DNA of 53,632 bases from contig JAJEDB010000008.1 in the NCBI GenBank assembly GCA_022821725.1, forward strand, positions 1-53,632, given 5' to 3'. Source of the DNA: Candidatus Poribacteria bacterium. Lineage in GTDB: Bacteria; Poribacteria; WGA-4E; WGA-3G. The number at the start of each line of letters is the position of its first letter. Position 1 is the stretch's first letter. Made by a program: the position numbers and the translations under genes. Positions 43,637 to 53,393 of the stretch are shown here, one piece after another. The notes under the pieces are model-generated. The model was given only the letters and a program-made list of their open reading frames with translations. It searched no databases and was not told the origin of the DNA.

Positions 43637-44611
43637 CTATACCGTCAAGGACAGGAACAGTTCCTCAAGAGACATTTCAGTCGTATGCATTTCAAGCAGT
43701 TGCCACCCGCGTTTGACGATGGTCGCTGCGACTGCTGAACGGATATCGGTCGCCACTGTATAGTAAAGGTGGAACGTCGTTGTGTCATCCGTATCGGTAT
43801 CGATCTGCTCGACTTGAATCACGTTTGGTATGTCGTGGAGTACGGCGGATGCATCGTCTGCGGATGTGCCTGCTATCTCAACTGCGAGAATGGAGGCGGC
43901 AGCTTGCAAATTCTCTGGGCTACTGGTAGATTCATCGTCTTGTCTGGGGACAGCGCGTCCGTCTTTCAACAGAACATCACCCGTAATTTTACCGCGGCTG
44001 ATGATAATCAACCGTTCGCATGTGAGACTGGCTTCGGGTAAGATGTGCGTGCTGAACAGGATGGTCCGTTCCGTGCCGAGTGCTTTGATTAATTCACGAA
44101 TTTCGACAATCTGCCGTGGGTCTAATCCAGAAGTGGGTTCATCGAGAATTAGGACATCTGGTTCGTGAATGAGTGCTTGTGCTAAGCCGACGCGTTGTCG
44201 GAAACCGCGAGAGAGTTGCCCGATAATCTGGTGTCGGCGTTCGGTAAGCCCACATGCCTCGATAGCGGTATCCAGTTGCCCGTTGATATTGCTACGCGAG
44301 ACGCTCCGGATCTTTGCCATATACGTCAGGTACTTCGTCACCGTCATTTCCGGATAGAGCGGAACGTTTTCAGGGAGGTAACCGATGCGCTTCCGAACCT
44401 CTCGCGATTCTTTAAAAACATCATATCCGGCGACGGTAACGCGTCCACTACTCGCCGGCATAAAACAGGTGAGGATTCGCATTGTCGTTGTTTTTCCTGC
44501 GCCATTAGGACCGAGGAAACCGACAATTTGTCCTTTGTCTACTTGGAAGGAGATGTCCTTGAGTGCTTGGAAAGGACCGTAGTTTTTGGTAATATTTTGA
44601 ACGTCAATCAT
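43637..44611 (-). CDS. ABC transporter ATPase, CcmA/GldA type
   Basis: This 324-aa ATPase has Walker [18 protein letters not shown] (about residues 33-49), Q-loop [16 protein letters not shown], signature [15 protein letters not shown], Walker [14 protein letters not shown] and switch His STHILPEA. After about residue 230 there is a C-terminal extension as in GldA/NatA-like ATPases. It would power an exporter of unknown cargo. A permease is not found next to it; it may lie elsewhere or be shared. It probably follows the phosphoesterase gene in one transcript. Confidence 0.93.
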   Translation of the reverse strand: MIDVQNITKNYGPFQALKDISFQVDKGQIVGFLGPNGAGKTTTMRILTCFMPASSGRVTVAGYDVFKESREVRKRIGYLPENVPLYPEMTVTKYLTYMAKIRSVSRSNINGQLDTAIEACGLTERRHQIIGQLSRGFRQRVGLAQALIHEPDVLILDEPTSGLDPRQIVEIRELIKALGTERTILFSTHILPEASLTCERLIIISRGKITGDVLLKDGRAVPRQDDESTSSPENLQAAASILAVEIAGTSADDASAVLHDIPNVIQVEQIDTDTDDTTTFHLYYTVATDIRSAVAATIVKRGWQLLEMHTTEMSLEELFLSLTV

Positions 44612-44723
44612 CTTTTAACTTGGCCCTGACGGGAGTTATCGGGTGAAACTTGGCATTCATGGTTCTTGAAAGAACCCGCATCGCGCCGATGTTGCGATGC
44701 TGCCTCCAGGGGTTAAGGTTTTT

Positions 44724-45602
44724 TCAATCTCCGCGTTGAATACTGAAGTTTAGATCCCGATCTCTGCCGAGTAGATACGGATTGTTATCTGGATTAACGG
44801 CTTCTGATTCAGCGACGACATCCGGTAAGTCAACCGGTACCGACTTCACCTCAACTCTGTCGGGATATACCAGGACCTGTCGCCACATCATCGGATAACA
44901 GATAATGCCAGAGGAGACGATACACAGCATGCCTTGTTCTCTGAAGACGCGATTGAGATGCAGATGTCCACAGAAAAATGCCAAAATTTGTCTCTCAAAG
45001 GGAGCGGTAATTTCGAGGACCTCTGCGGAGTTGGCAACCCTTGAACCAATCCCTTGGAATTCGACGTTCGGAAACGGGAGTTGATGTGAAAAGATGAAAA
45101 CCTCTTGGTTATAATCACGCGCTCTTTTCAATTCGCGCTCTGCCCACGCCAGTTGATTCGTGCTGATGTACCCGTGTGTGAGGTCTTCGGGGACCTCCTG
45201 TGAATCGAGGAGGATAAATCGGATATTTTCGTGCACAAAACTGATGGAGCCCATGCCGTTGGTGCTGAAGTGTGCCAAGTAGGGGTCTTTGGAACCGGTT
45301 TCGGGATGCAAATCGTGGTTGCCGGGGATGTAATAGCAGGGGGCATTTAGGCGTTGCCCGAGTGCTTGTGCGCCCTCAAGTGTGGCTTCGAATTCCTCCG
45401 CGGACATGCCGAAACTTTGACCCCCACACACAACGTCTCCACCGTGAATGACAAAGGCAGGCGCAAACGCGTTCAGTTGTTCAACCAACTTTTCGTAAAG
45501 TTGCAGACTCTTTTTCTGTTGCTGGAGTCCGCTGGCGAAATTTCTTGGGGCGTTTAGGTACAAATGTGTGTCCGTAATAAAGGCAAATTTAAAAAGTATC
45601 AT
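44724..45602 (-). CDS. Metallophosphoesterase (calcineurin-like)
   Basis: This 292-aa protein has the five metal-site blocks of calcineurin-like phosphoesterases: FAFITDTHLY, IHGGDVVCGG, YIPGNHDLHP, VFIFSHQLPFPN and ILAFFCGHLHLNRVF. A C-terminal VVSSGIICYPMMWRQV segment is typical of CpdA-like or Icc-type members. The substrate could be a cyclic nucleotide, a phospholipid or a sugar phosphate. No signal peptide is seen. The gene overlaps the methyltransferase gene by 4 bp, indicating translational coupling. Confidence 0.9.
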   Translation of the reverse strand: MILFKFAFITDTHLYLNAPRNFASGLQQQKKSLQLYEKLVEQLNAFAPAFVIHGGDVVCGGQSFGMSAEEFEATLEGAQALGQRLNAPCYYIPGNHDLHPETGSKDPYLAHFSTNGMGSISFVHENIRFILLDSQEVPEDLTHGYISTNQLAWAERELKRARDYNQEVFIFSHQLPFPNVEFQGIGSRVANSAEVLEITAPFERQILAFFCGHLHLNRVFREQGMLCIVSSGIICYPMMWRQVLVYPDRVEVKSVPVDLPDVVAESEAVNPDNNPYLLGRDRDLNFSIQRGD

Positions 45603-46342
45603 GACATGTCTCGTCTACATAAAATTGCGACATAGGTCGGTGTATTGGCTGCGTCAATGTAGCGTTCAATCCGCCACGCGGTTCCGTCAAGGATGTCTTC
45701 GATCTCCGACTTTGAAACAAACAGATAATCGAACCACGGCGTGGTATATTGTCGGTAACGAATTCGTAGTTTTAACTGGCCGCTCATTCGTCCTCTATCT
45801 CGGTTGAATTGGTGATAGGCTAAGTGGTAGGGTTCCTCTGTTTGATAAGGATCCATTGTTTCAGCGATAATTTTCGCGGTATCTGTTGTCATGGCGGCAA
45901 AGCGTTTCAAGAGCCACTTTGCTCTTTTACGGCTTCCGAAGAGTCCGAAATTGTGACCCATCATGAGAATCGTGTCAAAGATGCCGATTTTGGAGCTCAA
46001 CTGCGTAACAGGCGTGACAAGCACGTTTTTGAGTCCACGGCTTTGGCACGTCTGGATGGCTAAGGGTGAGATATCCGTGCCTAAGACCTCAAGACCTTGC
46101 TCCTGGAGATAGATAGAATGTCGTCCTACCCCACATCCAATATCCAAGACCCGTCCTGTAGCGTGTGCTATTCCCGTTCTTTGGTGTTCAGCCCAGTCTG
46201 CGTATTCAGCAAAGTAGTTAGAAGGTCCCAAACGGCTTACATCAATGAACCCGTCTTCTCTCTCCACAATTTCAACGTTTTCTCTGCCGTTATGATAATC
46301 TGAAAGCAGGTGTCCGTAAGCATCTTGAGTATCGGTTAGCAT
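45599..46342 (-). CDS. Class I SAM-dependent methyltransferase
   Basis: This 247-aa protein starts at the ATG at 46342 (MLTDTQD), chosen because AAGGAG lies about 8 nt upstream and it follows the sulfatase stop by 1 bp. A longer frame from 46411 runs inside the sulfatase gene. Motif I is VLDIGCGVGRHSIYL, followed by EVLGTDISPLAIQTC and DTILMMGHNFGLFG (motif IV region). The target is unknown. It sits between sulfatase and phosphoesterase genes in a tight cluster. Confidence 0.88.
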   Translation of the reverse strand: MLTDTQDAYGHLLSDYHNGRENVEIVEREDGFIDVSRLGPSNYFAEYADWAEHQRTGIAHATGRVLDIGCGVGRHSIYLQEQGLEVLGTDISPLAIQTCQSRGLKNVLVTPVTQLSSKIGIFDTILMMGHNFGLFGSRKRAKWLLKRFAAMTTDTAKIIAETMDPYQTEEPYHLAYHQFNRDRGRMSGQLKLRIRYRQYTTPWFDYLFVSKSEIEDILDGTAWRIERYIDAANTPTYVAILCRRDMS

Positions 46343-46343
46343 A

Positions 46344-47696
46344 TTACCGCTCCTTGATGTAACCGGTTGTCCCGTTCGGATTGACCCATTCGGTCTCCCA
46401 ATGCGTTTCAATACCTTCGCGCCATGTTTGGGCGGCTTCCGTCAATTCAGTGGTGACTTCTGGGTGTTCATCTTTCAAATTTTTCGTTTCACCCATGTCG
46501 GTGTCAAGGTTTGCGAGATGTACATCGTCTTCTGGCGGTGCGCCTTCTACCAATTGACCGTTGAGGACCAATTTCCAGCTACCACGCCGTACGGCGGTCT
46601 GCTTACCCATCTCCCAATAAATTTCACGATGTGGCGTGGATTCATTGGTTGTCACCATAGGTAGGACATCGAGACCATCGAGTTCGTACTCGGAGGGATC
46701 TCCGCCTGCCGCTGCGAGAAAGGTCGGAAATACATCCATTGCTGCGCCGATCTCATTGATGACCTGTCCTGCAGGGATTCGCTGGGGCCAGTTCATGATT
46801 CCGGGGGAACGAATACCGCCTTCATAGAGGCTAAATTTATGTCCTTTCAGTTTACCCGCAGTGCCGCCGTAATATGGATCCTGCGTGCCATCTAACCAAT
46901 TTCGGGTTTCACGTGAGGGACCGTTATCGCTTTGGAAATAGGAGAAGGTGTTTTCTGCGAGTCCGAGTCTCTCAAGTTCGGCAAAAATTTCGCCAACACT
47001 ATCGTCAACGGCACTGAGCATCGCCGCCATAATCTGTCTGTCCCAAGGCAAATTTGGGAACCGATCTACATATTTTTCCGGTGCGTGCATCGGATAGTGC
47101 GGTGCGTTGTAAGGCACGTAAAGGAAAAAGGGTTTGCCGAGTTTAACGGATTTTCGGATATATCTGATGGCGTATTCGGTGATAAGTTCGGTGAAGTATT
47201 CACCATTCCGATATATCTCTTCGCCGTTTTCCCAGAGGTCATGTGTCTGGTCGATGCCGGGTTGTCCTAAGCCCCAATAGAAGATGTGTGAGAAGAAATC
47301 GATGCATCCTGCCATGAACCCGAACCAATCGTCGAATCCGTGATGTTCAGGGCGCGAGCCTTCTGCGAGCCCGAGATGCCATTTGCCAGACATCGCCGTG
47401 TAATAGCCGCGCGCTTTCAATGCCGTTGCGAGTGATGGCACGGAAGGCGGTAACCCTGTAGCGGTGCGATGTCCTGCTAAAATGGAACGCACCCCCGCAT
47501 GGCACGGGTATCGTCCTGTCAGTAATGCTGCGCGCGAAGGAGAACAGACGGGTGAATTTGAGTACCAATCCGTAAAGCGTGCTCCCTCTGTCGCCATTCT
47601 GTCGAGATGTGGCGTTTTGAAATCAGTCGCGCCCATGCAGGACAGGTCGCCGTATCCTTGGTCATCGGTTAGGAAGATAATAAAGTTAGGTTGCAT
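46344..47696 (-). CDS. Arylsulfatase family protein (Cys-type)
   Basis: This 450-aa sulfatase has the active-site motif CSPSR (within NSPVCSPSRAALLTGRYP), in which the Cys must be converted to formylglycine by an FGE, plus the N-terminal metal residues in FLTDDQGYGD and the GKWHLG motif. No signal peptide is visible, so it may act in the cytosol or be exported by another route. It probably removes sulfate esters from host or algal polysaccharides. The two FGE-fold proteins of this window lack catalytic cysteines, so its activating enzyme must be elsewhere. It is 20 bp downstream of comM. Confidence 0.94.
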   Translation of the reverse strand: MQPNFIIFLTDDQGYGDLSCMGATDFKTPHLDRMATEGARFTDWYSNSPVCSPSRAALLTGRYPCHAGVRSILAGHRTATGLPPSVPSLATALKARGYYTAMSGKWHLGLAEGSRPEHHGFDDWFGFMAGCIDFFSHIFYWGLGQPGIDQTHDLWENGEEIYRNGEYFTELITEYAIRYIRKSVKLGKPFFLYVPYNAPHYPMHAPEKYVDRFPNLPWDRQIMAAMLSAVDDSVGEIFAELERLGLAENTFSYFQSDNGPSRETRNWLDGTQDPYYGGTAGKLKGHKFSLYEGGIRSPGIMNWPQRIPAGQVINEIGAAMDVFPTFLAAAGGDPSEYELDGLDVLPMVTTNESTPHREIYWEMGKQTAVRRGSWKLVLNGQLVEGAPPEDDVHLANLDTDMGETKNLKDEHPEVTTELTEAAQTWREGIETHWETEWVNPNGTTGYIKER

Positions 47697-47716
47697 TTTT
47701 CCTCTTCTCTATAGGG

Positions 47717-49255
47717 TTACTTTTTCCAGAAACTTCGGTCGAGACTCCGATATTGTATGGCTTCAGAGACATGAACTGCCTCTATATGCGGGTTCCTGTC
47801 TAAGTCAGCGATGGTGCGGGCTACCTTCAAAATTCGGTCGTATGCACGGGCGCTGAGTCCTAATTGGTTAATCGCGACCCGTAGCAGCTCTTGTGCTTGT
47901 GAATCAATTTTGCAGTATTCTCGTATCTGCTTAGATTCCATGCTTGCGTTGGCGTGTATTGCCGTATCTGCAAAGCGTTGCTGTTGGATGTGTCGTGCCT
48001 TTTCAACCCGTTCTTGGACGTGTACCGAGGGTTCACCGGTTGTTTCGTTAGCGAGTTCTTCGTATTTCACCGCAGGCACTTCAACTTGGATGTCGATTCT
48101 ATCTAACAGCGGTCCAGAGATACGGGAGACATAGTTTTGAATCTGAGTGGGTGAACACTTGCAATCTCTGGTCGGATCGCTGAAAAATCCGCAGGGACAG
48201 GGGTTCATGGCGGCGACGAGCATGAAGTTCGCCGGATAAGTAAGGGATGCGGATGCGCGGGAGATGGTTACTTGCCGGTCCTCAAGCGGTTGCCGCATGA
48301 CTTCAAGGACGTTTCGTCGGAATTCAGGGAGTTCATCTAAAAAGAGGACACCGTTGTGTGCGAGACTCACCTCACCGGGACGCGGTATGTTTCCACCGCC
48401 GATTAAACCTGCGTCTGAAATCGTGTGGTGGGGTGAACGGTAGGGGCGCGTCACAACCAAAGGTGTATCGTTCGGTAGAATACCGATGATACTTTGGATT
48501 TTCGTGGTTTCTAAGGATTCGTCGATAGACAGTTTCGGCAGAATGGATGGAATTCGCTTCGCTATCATGGTCTTTCCAGAACCGGGGGGTCCGATCATGA
48601 TGAGGTTATGCCCACCTGCGGCGGCGACTTCTATGGCGCGTTTAACATGTTCCTGTCCTTTCACATCGAGCAGATCAAGAAGTGCGTCAAGATGTTCCGT
48701 GTGTCCATGAGTGCCAAGTGTGTGGGGTTCTGGTGCGATCTCTTTCTCCGAATTGAGGAATGCAGCAGCCGCTGCTAAGCTTGTGACCGGATAGACGTTC
48801 ACACCTTCCACAATCGCGGCTTCTTTCGCGTTTTCAGCTGGCAGGATGAGGTCTTGAATGCCATTCTCTTTTGCCGCAAGAGCGATCGGGAGTCCACCTT
48901 GTATCCCGCGAATGCTGCCGTCAAGTGCGAGTTCGCCTAAAATTATTGCGTTTTCAAGTCTCGCGAGGTTTACTTGATTGGTAGCTGCCATAACGCCGAT
49001 TGCGATAGGAAGGTCAAACGCCGATCCTGCTTTTCGGATGTCCGCAGGTGCTAAGTTCGCCGTGATTCGGGTGGGTGGGAAGTAGAAGCCAGAGTTCTTA
49101 ATGGCGGCGGTCACCCGATCCCGACTCTCTTTGATGGCGTTGTCCGGTAAACCAACAGTACTGAAAGCCGGCATTCCACCTGAGACATCTACCTCAACTT
49201 TCACGATGTAAGCATCGATTCCCAACATTGCACTGCTTAGGACGGTTGCGAGCAT
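47717..49255 (-). CDS. comM: ComM/YifB family Mg-chelatase-like AAA+ ATPase
   Basis: This 512-aa protein is typical of ComM/YifB: an N-terminal Lon-like substrate domain ([22 protein letters not shown]), Walker [15 protein letters not shown], Walker [12 protein letters not shown], the [13 protein letters not shown] zinc-like motif and a C-terminal Mg-chelatase helical domain ([21 protein letters not shown]). ComM is a hexameric helicase that aids branch migration in natural transformation. Length is as in the family (about 500-510). A promoter is at 49350-49378. Confidence 0.96.
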   Translation of the reverse strand: MLATVLSSAMLGIDAYIVKVEVDVSGGMPAFSTVGLPDNAIKESRDRVTAAIKNSGFYFPPTRITANLAPADIRKAGSAFDLPIAIGVMAATNQVNLARLENAIILGELALDGSIRGIQGGLPIALAAKENGIQDLILPAENAKEAAIVEGVNVYPVTSLAAAAAFLNSEKEIAPEPHTLGTHGHTEHLDALLDLLDVKGQEHVKRAIEVAAAGGHNLIMIGPPGSGKTMIAKRIPSILPKLSIDESLETTKIQSIIGILPNDTPLVVTRPYRSPHHTISDAGLIGGGNIPRPGEVSLAHNGVLFLDELPEFRRNVLEVMRQPLEDRQVTISRASASLTYPANFMLVAAMNPCPCGFFSDPTRDCKCSPTQIQNYVSRISGPLLDRIDIQVEVPAVKYEELANETTGEPSVHVQERVEKARHIQQQRFADTAIHANASMESKQIREYCKIDSQAQELLRVAINQLGLSARAYDRILKVARTIADLDRNPHIEAVHVSEAIQYRSLDRSFWKK

Positions 49256-49349
49256 ATATGTGTTCCTTCCAATGTGTAAGAGTTTCAGTGTATTTTGTGA
49301 GCGTGTCTTTTGCAGCGGTGAGATTCAATGTCCAGCAAATTCTGACACT

Positions 49350-49378
49350 ATTATATCACGCCGAAGATAACAGGTCAA
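49350..49378 (-). promoter_or_regulatory. comM promoter
   Basis: TTGACC (49373-49378), 17 bp, TATAAT (49350-49355), about 95 nt before the comM ATG at 49255. Confidence 0.65.
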
Positions 49379-49388
49379 CGTTTTTCCG

Positions 49389-50408
49389 CTAACTTGAATC
49401 TCCGGTGAGTTTGTGCAATGTTTGTAACTGCTTCTGATTGGCTATGACCAGCAAAGCGTCACCGGCTGCAATTTTCTTGTCTCCAGGAGGATTATAGAGG
49501 AACGTCCCGTCGTTATCATGGATTGCGATAACAACTAATCCAGTTTGTTCGTGGATGCTGGCGGCTTTGAGTAAGATCCCGTCCAGAGCGGAGCCTTCTT
49601 GAATAATGGATTCAGTGAACTGCGCGCCGTCTCGGTTTTGGGTGATATTTTCTAAGAATCCTACGAGTTGTGGTTGGAGGATACCGGCGGCGAGGCGGAG
49701 TCCGCCGATATGATCCGGTAGGACGACCTCATCTGCGCCTGCCGTGATCAACTTTCCAGGAGAATTGTCTTCGACCGCTTTAGAGGCGATCCTTAACCGG
49801 GGGTTCAGTTTTCTCGCAGAGATCACGACGAACAAATTATCTTGGTCACGGCTGAGACACGTGACGAGCCCTTTGGCGCGTTCAATGCCTGCCCGTATGA
49901 GCAATTCATCATCGGTTGCGTCGCCTTGGATGTGTAGGAAATCTCGTGTATCAGAGAGATAGATAAGCCGTTCTTCCTGGAATTCAATGCCAACGAAGTC
50001 AACGCCTGTCTTAAGCATCTCGTCAAGCACATGGACCCCGGTGTCACCGAGTCCACAGACAATATAGTGGTTTGCTAATTTATCGACAGTTCGAACCATT
50101 TTTTGTTGTCGGAAAAAACTTTGTAGTTGCCCTTCAATTAGGAATGCGGTGGCGATCGTAACACTGTAGGTGAACACGCCGAACCCGCCAATGAGTAGAA
50201 ATAGGGTGAAAATCCGTCCAGCATCGCTCATCCCCATGTTACCATAACCGACAGTTGTGAGGGTGATGACGGTCATGTAGATCGCATCGAGAAGTTCCCA
50301 CTCCCCTTCCGGATTATCCCTTTCGAGAAATAAGTAGCCGGCCGTCCCCGTCCCGAGCAAACCGATGAGCAGTGCCATGGCAAAGAGGATCTTGCGTTGA
50401 TAATTCAT
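49389..50408 (-). CDS. Potassium channel with RCK (TrkA-N/TrkA-C) domains
   Basis: This 339-aa protein has two transmembrane helices (about residues 8-27 and 66-92) that flank a pore helix with the selectivity filter TVGYG (52-56). Next comes a TrkA-N/RCK domain with YIVCGLGDTG and a conserved second half, and a TrkA-C domain (about 255-335) with DGILLKAASIHEQTGLVVIAI. This is the MthK/Kch-type ligand-gated K+ channel architecture. A small hairpin lies before it, and the DUF1844 gene precedes it by 58 bp. Confidence 0.93.
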   Translation of the reverse strand: MNYQRKILFAMALLIGLLGTGTAGYLFLERDNPEGEWELLDAIYMTVITLTTVGYGNMGMSDAGRIFTLFLLIGGFGVFTYSVTIATAFLIEGQLQSFFRQQKMVRTVDKLANHYIVCGLGDTGVHVLDEMLKTGVDFVGIEFQEERLIYLSDTRDFLHIQGDATDDELLIRAGIERAKGLVTCLSRDQDNLFVVISARKLNPRLRIASKAVEDNSPGKLITAGADEVVLPDHIGGLRLAAGILQPQLVGFLENITQNRDGAQFTESIIQEGSALDGILLKAASIHEQTGLVVIAIHDNDGTFLYNPPGDKKIAAGDALLVIANQKQLQTLHKLTGDSS

Positions 50409-50466
50409 CTAAATCTTCAGATTTGGAAACTCCAATCTTTAGATTGGAAGCGTGCGGTGCGCAATT

Positions 50467-50802
50467 CTATGCATCCTCGGTTTCTTCAGTGTGTCCGTCT
50501 TGCTGTGTGACTGTTTCTTGTCTATTGATGGCACGGACATAGCCCATTCTGAGTTCATAGAGGGTATTTGCCAAGAAGTTGGCTTCTGGGGCAGTGAGGT
50601 TTCCCTTCGTTTTTTCCTCAAGCATCTCAATCGTATCAATAATATGTTTCACGAGCGGGAGGTTCGTAACGACCTCGTCGGTTTCGGGGTTCGGGATTCC
50701 CTCTAAGTAGAGCCGCCCTGTTTCTACAAGGTTGGCAAGGTAACTAATAAAATCGACAGGGGGAATTTGTTGACCTTCCGCCTGAGCCGCAGTTTCTTCC
50801 AT
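50467..50802 (-). CDS. DUF1844 domain protein
   Basis: This 111-aa soluble protein has the DUF1844 pattern: PPVDFISYLANLVETGRLYLEGIPNPETDE, then LPLVKHIIDTIEMLEEKTKGNLTAPEANFLANTLYELRMGYVRA. Function is unknown. An AGGAGC site precedes the ATG. A hairpin (CGCCC-TTTA-GGGCG, about 50825-50838) lies between it and the LecA-like gene. Confidence 0.9.
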   Translation of the reverse strand: MEETAAQAEGQQIPPVDFISYLANLVETGRLYLEGIPNPETDEVVTNLPLVKHIIDTIEMLEEKTKGNLTAPEANFLANTLYELRMGYVRAINRQETVTQQDGHTEETEDA

Positions 50803-50861
50803 ATAATGCTCCTGATTCCGATTCGCCCTTTAGGGCGGGATCTATCACACGAAGGTTTTCC

Positions 50862-51233
50862 CTATTCGTCGTCAAAGATGATGATTTGTGCAAGTAAACT
50901 TCCTGCTTGATTATTGTTGTTTGGGCTTTCGTTCATTGCGAGGAAAATAACACCGTCAGCGGGGGCGGGATTGTCGTAGCGTGAGCCAACGGCGAAGACG
51001 ACCTCTCCGATCTTAGCGATGAGTGCACCGATATTCGTGCCGGGAAGTAGGTAATCGCTGGAACCCGGGGTCTTCGGAACGCCGTCTCCACCGCACCATC
51101 CAGTCCGATTTTGCAAATCTGGTGACCACGCACCTTCGCCATCAATAACGAGTCGTTGTCCTTTTTTTACGCGCACGTAGCTCTCCTGCCAAACGGGACT
51201 TGGGCGAGCCGTGCGGATAACTGTTAATGCCAT
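50862..51233 (-). CDS. LecA/PA-IL-like lectin-fold protein
   Basis: This 123-aa protein has no signal peptide. The pattern VKKGQRLVIDGEGAWSPD, GALIAKIGEVVFAVG and DGVIFLAMNESPNNNNQAGSL follows the PA-IL (LecA) galactose lectin jelly-roll. The MNESPNNNN part corresponds to the calcium/sugar loop in which LecA has Asp and two adjacent Asn; here Glu replaces Asp. It may bind galactose-like sugars or only share the fold. AAGGAGG precedes the ATG. Confidence 0.65.
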   Translation of the reverse strand: MALTVIRTARPSPVWQESYVRVKKGQRLVIDGEGAWSPDLQNRTGWCGGDGVPKTPGSSDYLLPGTNIGALIAKIGEVVFAVGSRYDNPAPADGVIFLAMNESPNNNNQAGSLLAQIIIFDDE

Positions 51234-51401
51234 AGATGCCTCCTTGTTGTAGTGCTAAAGTGTTCCTTATAAAGACCGCACTGATGGAAAGTTGGAAGAC
51301 TGGAAGGGAATTGGGTTGGATGGAACGATAGGTACCCATTCTTCCCTTCTTCTGTTGTTCCATTCCAGTTTCTTCCACGCTTCCCGTTTTCTTGCATTCC
51401 T

Positions 51402-52016
51402 TTACTCAGTGGACATTCCCTTGTCTCGGATGGTAATGTTCGTAATCACGTCATCGACTACGATGCTGTCAACCACGTCCATCCCACTGGTAACTGTTCC
51501 GAAAATGGTGTAATCACTGTCGAGGATCGCGTCCCCTCGGCAGATAAAGAATTCCGATGCGTAGGAAACGCTTGCCCCCTCCTCTTTTGCCATAGCGACA
51601 ACGCCTCGCGACATCTCTTGCGAACCGTTCTCAATGGGGAGTGTATCTCCAGCGGCAAGTTTTGAACCTGCTTGGATGAGGAGTTCTTCTGCACGATTAA
51701 ACTTCTCACCTTTGTAATACATCACCTGCGCGTTTTTGATGAAGTTCTTGGAAGTTTCCGGTGCGTCGGCTGCGAGAAATTCAAATTCAATGGTCCCTTT
51801 TGCCGTTTCAACGACTGCGACGACCGTTGCGGGATCGATCTGCGGTTTTGCCGCGGTTGTTGCGGTGCCTGTACCCGCGCGACGGGCACGAGGGACAGGG
51901 GCTGGCTTATCTTCTTGTGCGCAACTCAACACAAAAGTAGCGAAGAATGTCGCTAAAATAAAAAGTGCTGCGGATGCGAACTGCCGATGTTGCTTATTCT
52001 GCTGTTGCCTGAACAT
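51402..52016 (-). CDS. Cyclophilin-type peptidyl-prolyl isomerase lipoprotein, divergent
   Basis: This 204-aa protein has a lipoprotein-type signal (FVLSC, Cys about residue 32) and a cyclophilin domain from about residue 64 (VVETAKGTIEFEFLAADAPETSKNFIKNA). The catalytic Arg region reads KFNRAEELLIQAGS instead of the usual FHR..FMIQGG; the His is replaced by Asn and QGG by QAG. Later SEFFICRGD and DYTIFGTVTSGMDVVD are standard. Isomerase activity may be weak. Its start overlaps the next cyclophilin by 23 bp. Confidence 0.88.
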   Translation of the reverse strand: MFRQQQNKQHRQFASAALFILATFFATFVLSCAQEDKPAPVPRARRAGTGTATTAAKPQIDPATVVAVVETAKGTIEFEFLAADAPETSKNFIKNAQVMYYKGEKFNRAEELLIQAGSKLAAGDTLPIENGSQEMSRGVVAMAKEEGASVSYASEFFICRGDAILDSDYTIFGTVTSGMDVVDSIVVDDVITNITIRDKGMSTE

Positions 52017-52599
52017 ATTTTGACTTCGCCTCCAATCGGATTTTTGTCATGACATCGCCGATTGATAACTGATCGACGACATCTATCCCTTGAATTACAC
52101 CACCGAAGGTAGTGTAGTTTCCGTCAAGATGGGGTTGGGGTTTCAAGCAGATATAGAATTGGCTTCCGGCTGCGTCTGGCGCGGAGGGCCGAGCCATTGC
52201 CAATGTGCCTCTGGCATGTGGGCGTTGGTTCGGGTTTGTGTACTCGTCAACAATAGTCCAACCGGGGCCACCTGTTCCATCGCCTTCTGGACACCCGCCC
52301 TGAATGATATTCAAACCGCGGGTATCGACTTTTCGATGAAATGTTAAGCCATCGTAGAACTTCTGATTAATCAGTTTGATGAAATTATCCACTGCCACAG
52401 GGGCAGCATCGGGGTAGAACTCGAGCACAAAAGTGCCTTTGTCGGTTGTGACGACTGCGACCTGTTCTTCAGGCGTTAGGTTCTGGCTGAAGGGAAGCGC
52501 GCAGCCGATTACAGTCAGTAGTAAAAGAAAAAACGTTGGACTTTTATAAAGCAGATTTTGGTGCGTGAACTGCGCCAACAGATGGCGTGTTGCTTTCAT
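51994..52599 (-). CDS. Cyclophilin-type peptidyl-prolyl isomerase lipoprotein
   Basis: This 201-aa protein has a membrane/lipoprotein signal (LLLLTVIGC) and a complete cyclophilin domain: VVTTDKGTFVLEFYPDAAPVAVDNFIKL, the catalytic LTFHRKVDTRGLNIIQGG, GTLAMARPSAPDAAGSQFYICLKPQPHLDGNYTTFG and GIDVVDQLSIGD. It probably folds proteins in the periplasm. It follows the LamG gene after 10 bp and overlaps the second cyclophilin, suggesting one secretory-folding operon. Confidence 0.93.
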   Translation of the reverse strand: MKATRHLLAQFTHQNLLYKSPTFFLLLLTVIGCALPFSQNLTPEEQVAVVTTDKGTFVLEFYPDAAPVAVDNFIKLINQKFYDGLTFHRKVDTRGLNIIQGGCPEGDGTGGPGWTIVDEYTNPNQRPHARGTLAMARPSAPDAAGSQFYICLKPQPHLDGNYTTFGGVIQGIDVVDQLSIGDVMTKIRLEAKSKYVQATAE

Positions 52600-52609
52600 T
52601 AACCCTCCT

Positions 52610-53371
52610 TTATTGTGCGGATGCGTCGGTTTTGAGACGTGCCCAAACGGTTGTCAATTTGTCCTGTGCGTCGACATGCAGCGAGACAGGTTCTTCCATA
52701 TCTTTGAGCAACTCTGCCTTGGTTAAGGCATAGTTGTACACTTTGATTTCATCTAAGGCACCGGTGAGGAAGCGACCACTTCCGCCGCGTGCCCCGATAA
52801 AGAGCGGATCGTCATTCGGCTTTAGTTCACCCTTACACGGCATCTCTGCTTCAAGTTCGCCATCAATGTAAAGTAGGATATCCTTACCATCCCATGTTCC
52901 GGCGAGGAAATGCCATTCTCCATCTTGGATACTCGGACCAATATTATCGTCGTTACACGCGTCGGGTAAGTCGAAGAATTGAAGGATTGTTCCGCCGTTG
53001 TACAGGGCTGCAAGGTTATACAAACCGGAGACCCAAGCGACTCCTTTTTCAACACCGCTCTGAATTGCCTCCCCCCCTTTAACAATCACCCAAAATTCAA
53101 TGGTAATTCCGTTAACGATATCAAGGCTCGCATGATCGGGAATTTGACCGGAGGTTTTTCCGTCGAATTCCAGTGCTTGTCCGAAAACGCCGTCAATCAA
53201 TTTCGGCTTGCCTTTAAAAGTTGCGTCATTCCCAAATTCGGACCGATCCTTTGCAACGTCCCCATTTAATTCATCGAAGGAAAGATGCAAAACCAGCTCT
53301 TGGGCACTGCAAACCGCTGAAACGCTTATCAAAATGAAAGCGAGTAACCCAAACATAGCGCACTGTTTCAA
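52610..53371 (-). CDS. Secreted LamG (concanavalin-like) protein with C-terminal tail motif
   Basis: This 253-aa protein starts with TTG (53371), preceded by AGGAG. A signal peptide (LLAFILISVSAVCSAQ) leads to a LamG/Laminin-G3 fold: LVLHLSFDELNGDVAKDRS, GNDATFKGKPKLIDGVFGQALEFDG, GITIEFWVIVKGG and GALDEIKVYNYALTKAE. It probably binds a polysaccharide or matrix. The end VDAQDKLTTVWARLKTDASAQ carries the tail motif seen at 14551 and 36593. It is the first gene of the cyclophilin operon and has a perfect promoter at 53394-53422. Confidence 0.88.
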   Translation of the reverse strand: MKQCAMFGLLAFILISVSAVCSAQELVLHLSFDELNGDVAKDRSEFGNDATFKGKPKLIDGVFGQALEFDGKTSGQIPDHASLDIVNGITIEFWVIVKGGEAIQSGVEKGVAWVSGLYNLAALYNGGTILQFFDLPDACNDDNIGPSIQDGEWHFLAGTWDGKDILLYIDGELEAEMPCKGELKPNDDPLFIGARGGSGRFLTGALDEIKVYNYALTKAELLKDMEEPVSLHVDAQDKLTTVWARLKTDASAQ

Positions 53372-53393
53372 ACTTTGATCTCCTAAAGTTAAA

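Noticed and set aside
51260..51400. GGAAG/TTCC-rich intergenic stretch between the LecA-like and cyclophilin genes
   Set aside because: It may be another repeat type, but arms are imperfect and no second copy was found in the window.
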